Shown here piece by piece: positions 49,785 through 60,830 of a stretch of 64,000 bases of DNA. This DNA comes from Steromphala cineraria. Lineage: Eukaryota; Mollusca; Gastropoda; Trochida; Trochidae. The notes beneath the pieces were generated by a model. That model searched no databases. It was not told the DNA's origin and worked only from the letters and a program-made list of their open reading frames with translations. The position numbers were made by a program, and so were the translations under genes. The stretch lies in contig OU744724.1 in the NCBI GenBank assembly GCA_916613615.1, forward strand, positions 33,243,607-33,307,606. Reading direction: 5' to 3'. The number at the start of each line of letters is the position of its first letter. Within the stretch, counting starts at the first letter, position 1.

Positions 49785-50525
49785 GTTAAAGTGGACTCTC
49801 AATCTTAGAGAGCCCGTCTCCACATAAAGTGGCGCCCTCTACTATGAAGTGACGCTGTATCTGCCAAAATGTGAAACTCTCTATCTAAACATGATTCTCC
49901 TTATCATAAAGTGACTCTCTAAAGTCATTCCAGAATAGAGTAACTGTCATCACTAAAAAGTATTACTTCTCACTCTACTATTATTGTCTCTCGTGTCTAA
50001 TAGTGATTCTCTCCTGCTTAAACTGACCTTACTATCTTAAAGTATCTCTCCCCATCACATAGTGATTTTCTCCACAACAAATTGTCACAGTTTCTTGCCA
50101 TCTTAAAATGATGTTCCTATACCAAACCATCTCTCTTAGTCTCAACGTGACATTACTAAAGCGTTTCTTAAATGGTTCTCTCTATCTTTAAGTGATTCTC
50201 TTCACAGCAAAGTGTTTCTTCCCAGCAGCTTAAAGTGGGTTTCTGTCTTAAAGTAACACTCTCCATTTTAAAGCAACGTTCCTATCTTAGAGTGTCGTAT
50301 CCATGATGAAGTGTCTCTTTAAATCTTCTCTCCATCTTAAAGGAACTCTCTCTATCTTAAAGGAACTCTCTCTATGTTAAAGTAACTATTTATCTTAAAG
50401 TGATCGCCGTTTCCATTTTAAGATGTCTCTTTCCATCTTAAAGCGCTGTGTCACCTCAAGCGTTGTTTTCCATCTTGAAATTACATTAATTTACATACTC
50501 CATTTTAAAGTGTCCTTCGCAACCT
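49785..50525 (+). repeat. Degenerate ~22-bp minisatellite
   Basis: Variants of CTCTCTATCTTAAAGTGA recur throughout roughly 740 bp. They are tightest at 50330-50420, where successive AACTCTCTCTATCTTAAAGG units sit 22 bp apart. Elsewhere spacing and sequence have drifted. It reads like an old, decayed minisatellite with a strand bias of C/T then A/G blocks. The 49542-49775 frame just before it has no recognisable product. Confidence 0.7.
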
Positions 50526-51740
50526 CAACGCCAGTTATCGTCGCTTTGAACAATACCTCTTGCAGGTGATGTATGGCAAAAAGAAAACAAAAGTTATCTT
50601 CAACGATGTTGACAAAAGTGAACAACAATGAAGTCTGAAGTAAAGCGAACCGGCAGATAGTATACCGTTCACACGGGGTTTAGGACGGAAGCCTGAAATG
50701 AGGGAGTTAATCCGGAAAGCTAAAAGCCTGGCACTTAACAAGGGCTGCATCATTGCGTCTCCTCGCCGTGTGTCAAGCCACCCAGGTTATGTGCCATAAT
50801 AACTTGTATGACACTCGACTCGTATTACCTTGACAATAGCATTATGCAAGCGTATTGTAAATACCGAGAAAGAATGCTGCGACAATGTTTGTGTTTTATG
50901 GGTCCCGCACACTGCAGCCCTGTTTTGAAGGACATTATATTCACCTATATTGTAATCCCCCGTTGTGTTGCTTCCATCAAGATTTTCTTCCTGTGTCTGA
51001 TGCATGTTCTGTACCGGAAAAAAGAATTGCCTCTTAAGCATCCATCTTATACACCATAGACTAATATTTCTATCAAATTACCCATTTACTAATTTCGAGA
51101 TCACCTTAGTGTTTAGATAATGTCTATGGTCTAGGACTCATTTAACAGCTGAGTTACCTCTGTTAGCTTGCAGTAGACTGATTCGAACTCAATTTCTTTT
51201 CAATCCCTTTTAAATGGTATAAAAGTCTTAACTCCGCCATAAAGGATCAATGGTTCAATTACATACAGAAATCGATTATTTTTGTTTTCCCAATAATCCT
51301 GAAATAACATGTAAAACCAGTACATTGATGTGTATGGCACTTTTGATAAAAGTACAAGGGGGCTGAAAGTGGAAAGTTTTCTCCAGAAATATTTCAGGAA
51401 CAATGGTTTAACTTCCAGATTCAATTCCACAGATTTAACCAAGCGCGGAGTGATATTCACGACCTATAGGCGTTGTTTTATGGGGCGTTATGTCTACACG
51501 ACCCTCTGTAGTTTCAAGTAGAGCCATTCCACTAACTACTATAGCTATTCTCACTTCTATTACCACACACATCTATAACTGCCAAACGGCTTCCCTCTAC
51601 TCTGCAGTCAATCTGAAGCACCAAAACTTGAGATTCAGCATAAGGAAATTAGCATCGTTTGAAACATAATTCCATTGCACTTAAAAAGTAACAGTGTTCT
51701 TAGTTGCTATAACGTAACACACTTCTACCGCTCCCGGTGA

Positions 51741-51990
51741 ATATGTGTCTATATCATCGACCTGTTACTGCCAGTCGGCAAGGAAAGGAGGTGCTGGTAA
51801 ATCGACATCAACTTAATGAGCTTATATAATAATGTAGTACTATCATTTGCCTACATTTCAGGATATATGTGACTATATCATCGACCTGTTAGTGCCAGTC
51901 AGTAAGGAAAGGAGGTGCCGGTAAATCGACATCAACTTAACGACCTTATATAATAATGTAGTACCATCATTTGCCCACATTTCAGGATAC
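51741..51990 (+). repeat. 124-bp tandem duplication
   Basis: ATATGTG(T/A)CTATATCATCG begins at 51741 and 51865. Both units run through CAAGGAAAGGAGGTGC-like text, GGTAAATCGACATCAACTTA and CATTTCAGGATA with few differences. Confidence 0.9.
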
Positions 51991-54082
51991 AGAAATAACA
52001 CTGGATGTTTGAATGGTGATAACGTAGGATCCTTCTCAATTGAAGAGCAATGACAAGTCTGAATAATGATAAATATTACATAGAAGCGTTGGAAGAAGCA
52101 TATGTTTTCATAAACGTTCGAAAAGACCGAAACAAATCCAATTGAATTTGAAGATTAATCAACTTTTCCTCTTTCTGGACTTTCAATTTGTCTATAACAA
52201 CTTCAAATCTAAACATTTATGAGTGAGATACGATGAAGAGGCATGGACAGAAGTTTTAGGACTGTGAAATTTCGGAGCAAAAGGTATTTTAACACGCTGT
52301 CAAAATACCTTCTTTTTAAAGAAAACCCTTCTCGATAAAAACGTAAAACACACCGACAACAAAAGACTTCACTAGGTAAAAAAAACTATAAGTCACAGAA
52401 GTCATATTTTCACCATTTTTATAAAATGTCAGAATGAGTATCTACAGAAACTTTAGTAGAAATACTCCGGAAGGAAGTCGGCTACCGTATCAGCAGGATG
52501 AGGGAAATGTGAGACTGGTTCGTTATTAATACTTATGAATAGAGAACAAACCTCATGTAAGTAAACATTTCCATGGGTATTCAATTAAAATCACAGACTC
52601 ACAGGTAGACCTAATAGTTATGAAAATACAAAATAATACTGGATAAAATGAAAAAGAGACTACGATGTCTTTTCAGTCTTTCAATTCTTCTTGTAGGCTG
52701 TAGACAGCGACCTTATTTTGTCTCTTTGGACTATGAAACACATGGAATGAGATGCAATAGCTTGTTGGAAAATTGGAACGTCTAAAATGACACATCAAAA
52801 TTGAAATCGGATTAGATTGGATTAGGCTCTTGCTTTTACCATATATTCAAAGTTAAAGTAAACCCTTAAGTATTGTTATTGACGATAGCTATAGCAGCAG
52901 CATCTTGAAAAATACCTAGCGCTTGCGAGAGGGAAATTCAACTGATGTTTTCGCGAATATTCTCTTTGTGCTGCTTTTTTGTTTTAATTTAATTTTTTCT
53001 TGTATTCAAAGCAGTTGTTTGAAAGGACTGCTATGCATGTCTTAAGCAAATGTATGTCCACTTATATTCTTCAAAAGCATATATTTTTATCCTTTTTCAT
53101 TACTTAAATTTGTAAAACATCGGTTCAAAAATGTTTTTACAAAGTTTTGCTGTTAAATGAGGTCATATAGACAATATGCACAAATAATTTTTTAATCAAC
53201 ACACCACAATTTTAACCAAAGAAATTATTTCAAATACATTCAGAAAATCTGGCTGTGACAAGGCAATGTAGACATACATCAGATAATTTCTTTCATTTAT
53301 CAGTCTTTTCCCTCTTTATTTCATAAATTGATAGATGATGCTTAGGGCACTTTCTTCTAACTGCCAAACAGTATGCATTAAGGAAGTCATTGTTTATAAT
53401 TGTCAACATAGCTTTGACATTGATGACTTTATCTATGAAAGTACAGATATGCCACATATATACACGTGTACAATGACAACTTCCTTAAGATAAGCTATAT
53501 ACATGGCTGCAAGTCTTTCAAAATGATTGCATGTTGTCATAAACTTATAGGCATTTACAGACAACTGGGTTATTTTAATTCACAAAATAGCACAATTGGA
53601 CACATAGTTGTTAAATTACAGGTAAAGAACGTTTGGTCGTTGTTTCGTAAACCAAGAAACACGCATGAAGACACAACATGAGGGCCCCATACTTCGAAAA
53701 CAATTATCTAAGAAACAGAAAACTACAATAACATTTATCTTCAATCTAATTCTTGACAGAACCAAATTCAGGCATGCAAGCAGTATATCATAAACTTTAA
53801 CCTCTCAAAATTCCATGTATGGAAAGACGCAAGTATTTGAGTACAAATGAGAGAAAAGATGGCTGAGATTGGTCAGTTCCAGACGCTCATTATTACTATC
53901 ACATGGCGGAAACTGGCAGTAAGGGTGTTGTACACATAGTAGATCAGAAGCGTATATAAATATTTACAACAAAGGCCCACGTGTTTAGCAACACCTCTCT
54001 AGTAGTCCAAACAGTTGTGTGATCTGACCAGGTATGTACAACAAGCAGTAACACGTGAGACAGGTGCGTGCTCTGTGTTCTT

Positions 54083-54110
54083 GGGAGGGGGAGGGGGAGG
54101 GGAAGGAGGG
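54083..54110 (+). other. G-rich quadruplex-forming tract
   Basis: GGGAGGGGGAGGGGGAGGGG followed by AAGGAGGG gives five G tracts with one-to-two-base loops, a strong G4 pattern. A (TA)n run (54155-54172) follows about 45 bp later. On the template (minus) strand of the host intron this is a C-rich run. Confidence 0.65.
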
Positions 54111-54433
54111 AATATGCACATTCCTCTGATATGCTATCAAAAGGCATTTTTTCAATATATATATATATATATGAAGTCGGCCCGCCGAGCCTCCTTTACA
54201 TGGTCTTTGAAGTGGTAAAAATGTACATGGCTATAAAATTTGATCTACTGGAACATTGAATAATACGACTGGAAAGACGCATTGGGAGACGAACTTTTAG
54301 AGGGGTATTAACAATTAAAATTGGTTGACGTGTTTCAAAAAATATTTTGGGATCGACCATGAGCCTTCTAGATATATTACCATTGTCGTTGGGAATAACT
54401 TCTTTGAGAGGCATTTTAGAAGTTGGAATGACA

Positions 54434-54537
54434 ATAATGATGAGGAATATGTGGATGACAACTTCTTTGTTCATTGTATGCTTACATATGCATACAATGA
54501 ACAAAGAAGTTGTCATCCATATATTCCTCATCATTAT
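54434..54537. repeat. Near-perfect 48-bp-arm hairpin with 8-base loop
   Basis: The arm 54434-54481 and the arm 54490-54537 are reverse complements with only one clear mismatch (GTGG against CCAT). Both contain the core AACTTCTTTGTTCATTGTAT or its complement. The loop TTACATAT is 54482-54489. Beyond the stem the flanks (TCGTTGGGAATA at 54387 and 54537) are also direct repeats, hinting at duplication-inversion. The opposing frames across it (54196-54555, 54325-54624) are products of the palindrome. Confidence 0.9.
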
Positions 54538-55249
54538 CGTTGGGAATACTTTCACTGGAGGGATATATGGGTTGTTATATTCAGTACGAATGGCATGATT
54601 GTAAGGGTATCGGGTCGAATCTAACTATGGTAATGTTCACAAAATATTGATATTGTCTACCCTTAGTATGATGCATGTAGAAGAAGAAGTTCATTGTTGA
54701 TAAACCATTACATTCATGTGACCACAACGACATAATAACTCTGTAAAGCTATAGGCATACTCAATGTTACTTTACTTTCTGTCAATATTTAACAGATTTG
54801 TTACGACTGCTTAAACAAGTTTCATACTCATTTGATTGAAATGAATTTGATAGTTTTTGATTGTCCATTATATTCCAAAAGTTGTTACCCCAAGAAGCGC
54901 ATTTCAACTTTAAGCCTACCATCTTCACTAATCATAATTTATAGAATAACAACTCAAGCAAGAACCTTTGATCAGAATCGTAGATAGACATGAAGAATTT
55001 AATCACAGATTCAGTTATTAAAAATCTAACTGACAAGACTCGTTCATTCTTTCTTTATTGAAAAAATGTCAGTGTTCAATGCGCGTCAACCGAAACGACA
55101 AGTTCAATGGTGACGAAGAGCCTCTCCACAACCAACAGCGGTCAGGGCCAATTTGAAGACGTCTCTCAGATCAGACAGACCATATGGGGCAAGAACGGAC
55201 CGGCCTTCACGTCAATCAAACAGGGCTTGCATCTACAGTTAGTCAGTTG

Positions 55250-55740
55250 AACTGTTAATTGACTGGGGAGGTGGGCGGTCACCATTGTCAATGTCTTAGT
55301 TCACACTGATCACAAGTTTTCATAGACAGAGAAAAACACCGTGAACATACTGAATTTCATCCATTGTATTGAAACAAACTCCGGTGCATATATATCGTAT
55401 TTCAACCAGTGCCTCGAACAGTTAATTGACGGGTCAGGTGGTCCGGTCACCATTGTCAAAGTATCCGCCCATACTGATCACGAGTGATTCACTGACAAAG
55501 TATACTCCATGCATACGTATTTCCAGAAAATTAACCAGGGCCTCTAAGCAAAACATTTATGTTTTTCAATCAGTGGCTCTACATGTTAAACTGTTATTTG
55601 ATTGGGTGTGTAACCAGGTCACATTGACCATACTGACATTAATTACCTAAATAGCTGTTGGAATAAATTCCGTGCACAAACCGTATTTCCTTAAGTTAAA
55701 ACAGTGCCTCCAAACAAACTCTGCAAATTGATTGTACTTT
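55250..55740 (+). repeat. ~170-bp diverged tandem repeat, three units
   Basis: Unit starts resemble one another: ACTGTTAATTGACTGGGG (55249), CAGTTAATTGACGGGTCAGG (55421) and AACTGTTATTTGATTGGGTG (~55590). Each is followed by (G)GTCACCATTG or GTCACATTGACC, ACTGATCAC-like text, CGTATTTC and a (G/C)TGCCTC or GGCTCT motif. Sequence divergence is substantial, so it is old. Confidence 0.65.
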
Positions 55741-56137
55741 AACAATGCCTCTGTAATGATGCAGTGGTAAGGCCCGAAAAAAGCCTCAGATGTATTTGTC
55801 TTTTTCTAAAGTTGAAGTCATTCTAAAAATGAGCATTTGCATTTCCATTGTGAATATTGCCAGTTTGATCACTGCTTTACAGAGTGTCTGATGTATTTCA
55901 GCTTAATCAATTATATGTTTAATAATCAACTTGTATTTGTGTTATCAAAATATAATGAACTACGAATGTGTCATCTCCAATTATATTTACAATCATAGTA
56001 GTGTACATATTAAGTAATTGTTGACGTTACGACGTCCTTGGAACATCTATATATAAGAACTATTTCTCACATGATTGTCGTTATTAAAGCTAACATCCTG
56101 GTTCAATTTAAGCATTACATGATATCTGATGTTTTAG

Positions 56138-56458
56138 AATAACCTAAAGAAAAGCGATATCCAATATTTTTTATATGATGTCAAAGTTACTCTAAACAAC
56201 AGGTCAATCGCAATGTTTTATTGATAAACATAAATATTTTAAACAAACAGGCTAACGTATATTGCTTCTAAATATGTAGAATAACCTAAATAAAAGCGAT
56301 ATCCATTTTTTCCCACTTAAACAGAGAGCAACTATATTCATATTTAATACAAGATATAATTTCAAAGTTACTCTAAACAACAGGTCAATCACAATGTTTT
56401 ATTGATAAACATAAATATTTTAAACAAACATGCAAACGTATATTGCATCTAAATATTC
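56138..56458 (+). repeat. ~142-bp tandem duplication with an insertion in the second unit
   Basis: AATAACCTAAA starts at 56138 and 56280. The units share GCGATATCCA, CAAAGTTACTCTAAACAACA, TGTTTTATTGATAAACATAA and CGTATATTGC. The second unit has ~35 extra bases near 56310-56350. Confidence 0.85.
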
Positions 56459-58758
56459 CTTTGAAGTTGAATCTAATATATAAGGTGTCAGGTACACCTG
56501 TAATTTACTTATATGGAAGGTAGACATCCACCTGTAGATGTAACACCTGAGGCGTTAAATGGAAGGTAAAGCCGACCTACATAGCTGGCAAACAGAGGAC
56601 GGCGTTAGCTCTACAGCTAGGGGGCTAGCAAACACTGGAGCAGGAGGAAGAAACCCTCGGGTTAAGCTTTAGGGAAACAGAGAGCAGCAGAACTGTTACA
56701 TAGACGAGGAAAAGATCCAACTGAAAAGGTTCTTGCGCTGCCATGGCTCCCTACACAGAGTAAAATGACCTACAGGCGTGGAGAGAGTCTATCACTTATA
56801 CTCTGAAATGAAATGGTAAATAAACCTAAAATATGGGGAAATAAGGAATTGAAAAGGATACTGAGTTTCCCTAAATTTGTGCTCTTAAGTCTTCTAAAAG
56901 ACTTGCTTATGATTTTATCACATTTTAGTGTCTGGCTGACAGACTTATAGAGAGGGGTATACATACCCCGCTTGATACTAAGAGTCCTGCTTCAAGTTTA
57001 CCTTTGTAATGTAAAAGTGCCCCATTCATACTCTGAGTTCCCTTTTTCACTGTTGTCATGTAACGGTTTTCTCTTGTGACCCGTGTTCCGCTACCCTACT
57101 GTAGTAAATTTCTATACTCAAAAAGCGACACTGACAGTGTTTTTAATATAACGTTTGTAACAAATACTGATAATTTTTTTGTTTTAATCCTATTTTTAAT
57201 GGAATGGTTTTGAATGATATTCGATCTGCATTCATAGCAATAAAAAAGCCACACGTGCTGTGCTTTTAATATTACTTATGCTATTTAACGATTACCAAAT
57301 GACATAAAATGTGTTTCAATCCGTTTTGGTTTTTAAATGATGTTCGATCTGCTTTAATAGGTTAATAGCGATTGTTCTTTTGTACGGCACCGGTTTCAAA
57401 TTGCGACGCAATTTGCTACACTTTTACGTTCGTGACATGTTTTTGAAGATGTCACCCGATCTCAATCAACTCAAAGTGTACTTTATAAGTCTAGCAGTCG
57501 CCAAGTTGAACCGTTTCTCCATATTGATAGTAATAACGTTAAGGTTTGATTAAAAACCAAATTTTATTAATTCTTACATGTCTCAAAATCCATATTGTGA
57601 GCAAATGTTCAGCCTTTTCTTTGTAATGTAACGGTTTCCATTTGTAACCGAACATTCAATGTGTTACGTCTTTGTTCTGTAAATCGTGACGGCATGTCGC
57701 GTCTAAATCTCGCCACGGTTAAAAGAGAAAGTTTTAGACATAATAATGAGCGAGAGACATTTTCTGTTTTTCTCAAAGAGCTGGTTATAGAAATATGGCA
57801 TATATTAGGCATGAAAGGAATAAAGAAGTAAATATTTCAGTTCGTAGGACTGTTCACATGGGAGCCACTGTGATAAAAGGGACAGTTGGTTGGCGACTCT
57901 AAAAGAGACGAAATAAGCTACGAGCGACAAACCAGCTTTTGAATTAGGTTTTATCAAGAAAGTGAAAGCAGTGGAACAGAGAGAAACTGAAATGGCAATA
58001 AAACACTATAAAACTTTATGAAATACCATGTTTTATTTATAATCGTTTATTTGAAATCAACTACTAGTGTTCCTAGTTCCTTTAAAACAGTAACGCACAG
58101 AAAATAATTTTATATAAAGAGTTTTTCAAGTCTCAAGGATTTTCGTATACAATATAACATTTCAATCAAGCTAAGATATGAGAGTTGATGCATCCCGTCT
58201 CGAGTGTACCGTGATTTTACCCGTCTTAACACCCACATGTACAAAGTCTGTCGGTCGTTATGTTAATTTCAAGGGTGCTAAATATAGAAGTTGGACGTGT
58301 TATATATGACTTTTTAAACCAGCGCTATACAAGCTGTACAGATAACACCCTATGCTAATCCATATTTTCTCACACCAACTGCCCACGTTGACGGTTTATC
58401 ACAATTATATCCGCATTAGAATGTAGCCCGGGGCAAGCATCAACTTACCTACACCCTGCTAGTCTTCCCCTTACAAAAAGACTTGGAAACAAGCATTTCT
58501 GAAGTGTTCTTATTCACTGGTAATGAGGAGATCAACTGTTAGGTTTACCCCACAGCAGACAAATATTTTGATATGCTTTTTAGTCAGAAGTAATTTGTAG
58601 ACCATTGTTCCTCTCGGTAGTTCGAGCATGTCGTTTCGTGTTTCTAGGAAGCTGTGAAGAGTGTAGGGATAATTAATCGGAGCTTAACAATTATCAGAGG
58701 CTAAGGCTTGACAATTATCTGGGGTTAACTCCCGTTGATTTTGTCACGAGCACTGCGT

Positions 58759-59046
58759 GTGTAGAATGTAGAGTAGTACATAGTTCAAACTGCTTCAACG
58801 TATGATGTGTAGAATTCAGAGTTGTACAGAGTTCAAACTGCTTCAACGTATGATGTGTAGAATTTAGAGTTGTACAGAGTTCAAACTGCTTCAACGTATG
58901 ATGTGTAGAATTTAGAGTTGTACAGAGTTCAAACTGCTTCAACGTATGATGTGTAGAATTTAGAGTTGTACAGAGTTCAAACTGCTTCAACGTATGATGT
59001 GTAGAATTTAGAGTTGTACAGAGTTCAAACTGCTTCAACGTATGCT
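58759..59046 (-). repeat. 48-bp minisatellite, six units
   Basis: Units begin about 58759, 58807, 58855, 58903, 58951 and 58999 with the motif GTGTAGAATTTAGAGTTGTA and end TTCAACGTATGAT. The last four or five are nearly identical and the first is diverged. Because 48 is divisible by three, the minus strand stays open across the array with a 16-residue repeat (KQFELCTTLNSTHHTL), but there is no evidence that it is translated. Confidence 0.95.
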
Positions 59047-59053
59047 GAATTCA

Positions 59054-59071
59054 CTATAGTGTGTCGTATTC
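59054..59071 (-). promoter_or_regulatory. Sequence resembling a T7-type phage promoter
   Basis: On the minus strand, GAATACGACACACTATAG matches the 18-base T7 consensus at 16 positions and is followed by TGAATTC (an EcoRI site at 59047-59052). It directly abuts the 48-bp minisatellite. It may be chance, or a trace of cloning-vector or adaptor sequence. It has no expected role in an animal genome. Confidence 0.25.
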
Positions 59072-59220
59072 CGGATCTAAACATCTATTAATATTCCTGA
59101 TGCAGAGTGACATTACAAATATAGATAGGGTCGTAAGTGCGTGTCCTTATCTGATTTTACGTAATTCAAAATATTTCAACGAGCTCACACTGGTTTGACT
59201 GTAGTGTGTACATTGATATT

Positions 59221-59515
59221 ACTTTTCATACGTACATGTTAATACATGTATACAGGTTACGAAAACACCATAGCATTCGTACATGTTGATACATTTAAAC
59301 AAGTTCCGAAAGATATCACTTTTCATACGTACATGTTAATACATTTATACAAGTTCCGAAAGATAGAACTTTTCATACGTACATGTTAATACATTTATAC
59401 AAGTTCCGAAAGATAGAACTTTTCATACATACACGGTAATACATTTATAAAACTTAAAAAATATAACTTTTCGTACGTACATGCTAATATACACAAGCTC
59501 TAACTGTCACACACG
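59221..59515 (+). repeat. 50-bp tandem repeat, about six units
   Basis: ACTTTTCATACGTACATG starts units at 59221, 59318, 59368 and 59418, with a diverged unit at ~59271 and a worn one at 59466. Units contain TTAATACATTTATACAAG and TTCCGAAAGATA. The units at 59318-59418 are nearly identical. Confidence 0.9.
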
Positions 59516-60152
59516 AAATAACATAGAGAAATAGTTTTAAGATGTTTTCCACAAACTTTATTTTAATCATCTCCTTTGTCATTAATTGACAATTTTAACA
59601 ATCACATTGTCTACTATGGCTCTTGCTGTTCAAAATCAAACGGGACGCAATTGGTGACACTATCAGACGTTGTTTTCAATAATGACGTCGTATTTTAATT
59701 TGATATATAAAACAAGTACATTTTTTTATCCAGTATTCCTTTTTCATTTGAAAAGAATAAAAAGATCTAAATAATATTAAATTAGTATGTAATACGAAGC
59801 ATTTTGATATAGATACATCAATATTCAACACAAACGATATTATTTCTAACATCGACAAAAATAGAAACACTTTTGCCTATCTAGTTATTCCCTCCTTTAA
59901 ATGACAGCTTGTGTTGTTTCCTTCAAAGGTGTCTTAGTTAACTATATAACCATTTTTATTTGCTTAGAAAGATTTATCACAGCTTATTCAAAGCATTTTA
60001 TATCATATAAACCTTCAAGAGAGAATCCTTATTTAAAATTGTTTATGTCAATGGTTCAGGGTTTGCCTTATCTATTAACTTCATATTTCAGATCATTACT
60101 TCCTCTAGATAACGTCAAAACATTTTTTTCTGAATAATGTCATGGATGCAAC

Positions 60153-60221
60153 CAATCTAGTTAAAACTAGCTGTAACGGACTTAGGGGACGATAACATTA
60201 CAGATAGTTTTAACTAGATTG
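60153..60221. mobile_element. 69-bp micro-MITE with perfect 9-bp target-site duplication
   Basis: It begins CAATCTAGTTAAAACTA and ends TAGTTTTAACTAGATTG, perfect 17-bp inverted ends that continue imperfectly through CTGTAA/TTACAG. The direct repeats GGATGCAAC at 60144-60152 and 60222-60230 are identical and abut it. The terminal CA(A/G)TCTA and the 9-10-bp duplication are shared with the 268-bp element at 40278-40545, suggesting the same MULE-like group. It lies ~130 bp inside the intron from exon 1. Confidence 0.85.
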
Positions 60222-60355
60222 GGATGCAACATATTCTTAATAGGCGAGAGGGCTTTCTATATCTCCTCATATAGCGATTTTTACTCTCAATATCATTCGT
60301 TTAACAAAGAATGACATTTAATACACTTTGAAAAAAAAAGAAAAAATGGACTCAC

Positions 60356-60563
60356 GTTTGATCTTGTTTGGCTGATAGAGATCACTAGAGCACACGTGGC
60401 AGCACCCACAGTGATCCTTGACAACATCTCCCACACAGTAGTGTAACTGGGCACATTTGGACGGGTCACATTTGGGACACAAACTCTTCCTACCACAATT
60501 TACTCCTTCCAAAATGACAATAAAGACGACCACAGAGCAGAATAAGTTTCCAGCTCCATTCAT
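60356..60563 (-). CDS. Exon 1 of secreted IGFBP/follistatin-Kazal protein (signal peptide and IGFBP N-half)
   Basis: The ATG at 60563-60561 is preceded in frame by TGA seven codons upstream, so it is the first start. Residues 1-22 form a signal peptide with a hydrophobic core (CSVVVFIVIL). Then come CPKCDPSKC, HYC and the IGFBP signature HCGCCHVC (residues 51-58). The exon ends after 69 codons plus one base at a perfect donor C|GTGAGT (complement 60350-60355), phase 1. The second half of a normal IGFBP N-terminal domain (two further Cys pairs) is absent here and from the 3' exon. Either a small phase 1-1 exon lies unseen in the intron or the domain is reduced. Joined directly to the 3' exon the product is 218 residues. 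Pairing of the two exons is inference from strand, phase and domain logic (IGFBP7/KAZALD1-like order). Confidence 0.7.
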
Positions 60564-60747
60564 CCTGCATAATATGTCAGGTCACATGCGTGGAAGCACG
60601 TGTAGTCGTACCACGGAATGCTCGTGCAATGCGTGTTTCTCACTATCTATATCTACATGATCAGTGGCCCGGCATGAGAGACGTATTAACCGTCGGGTTG
60701 GTGTGACACTTTCGTCACTGCCTCGGCTTACGGTTCACTCTTACGTG

Positions 60748-60824
60748 CTTTATACGAAGCGGGTCTGGCAAATAGCGCTACTCTTGGTCAGCTAATTGAT
60801 GGAGTGGCTGGCGAGTGTGATTGG
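60748..60824 (-). promoter_or_regulatory. Core promoter candidate of the IGFBP/Kazal gene (TATA and CCAAT)
   Basis: On the minus strand TATAAAG occupies 60754-60748 and CCAAT 60824-60820, 66 bp further upstream, a normal TATA/CCAAT layout. It lies 185 bp upstream of the ATG, leaving a predicted 5' UTR of about 150 bp. The surrounding 60660-60900 is distinctly less AT-rich than the neighbouring DNA, as expected for a promoter. The transcription start itself is not visible. Confidence 0.5.
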
Positions 60825-60830
60825 CTGGCG

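Larger units (their letters stand above)
40151..60349 (-). other. ~20.2-kb intron of the IGFBP/Kazal gene
   Basis: Bounded by GTGAGT at the exon 1 side and TTACAG at the 3' exon side, both phase 1. It contains many repeats listed separately. Stretches with nothing further identified include 40560-42110, 50800-51740, 52000-54080, 54560-55240, 56470-58750 and 59520-60140. Those between 43450 and 50530 hold candidate regulatory islets. One or more small coding exons, for example the missing half of the IGFBP domain, could be hidden here; I could not find one by reading. Confidence 0.5.

Noticed and set aside
54196..54624. Opposing frames of 119 and 99 codons
   Set aside because: Both run through a near-perfect palindrome, which gives similar translations on both strands automatically.
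58715..59038. 107-codon repeat protein
   Set aside because: Product of a 48-bp minisatellite whose length is divisible by three; no other support.
58759..59515. CRISPR-like array
   Set aside because: Units are contiguous without unique spacers, and the genome is eukaryotic.
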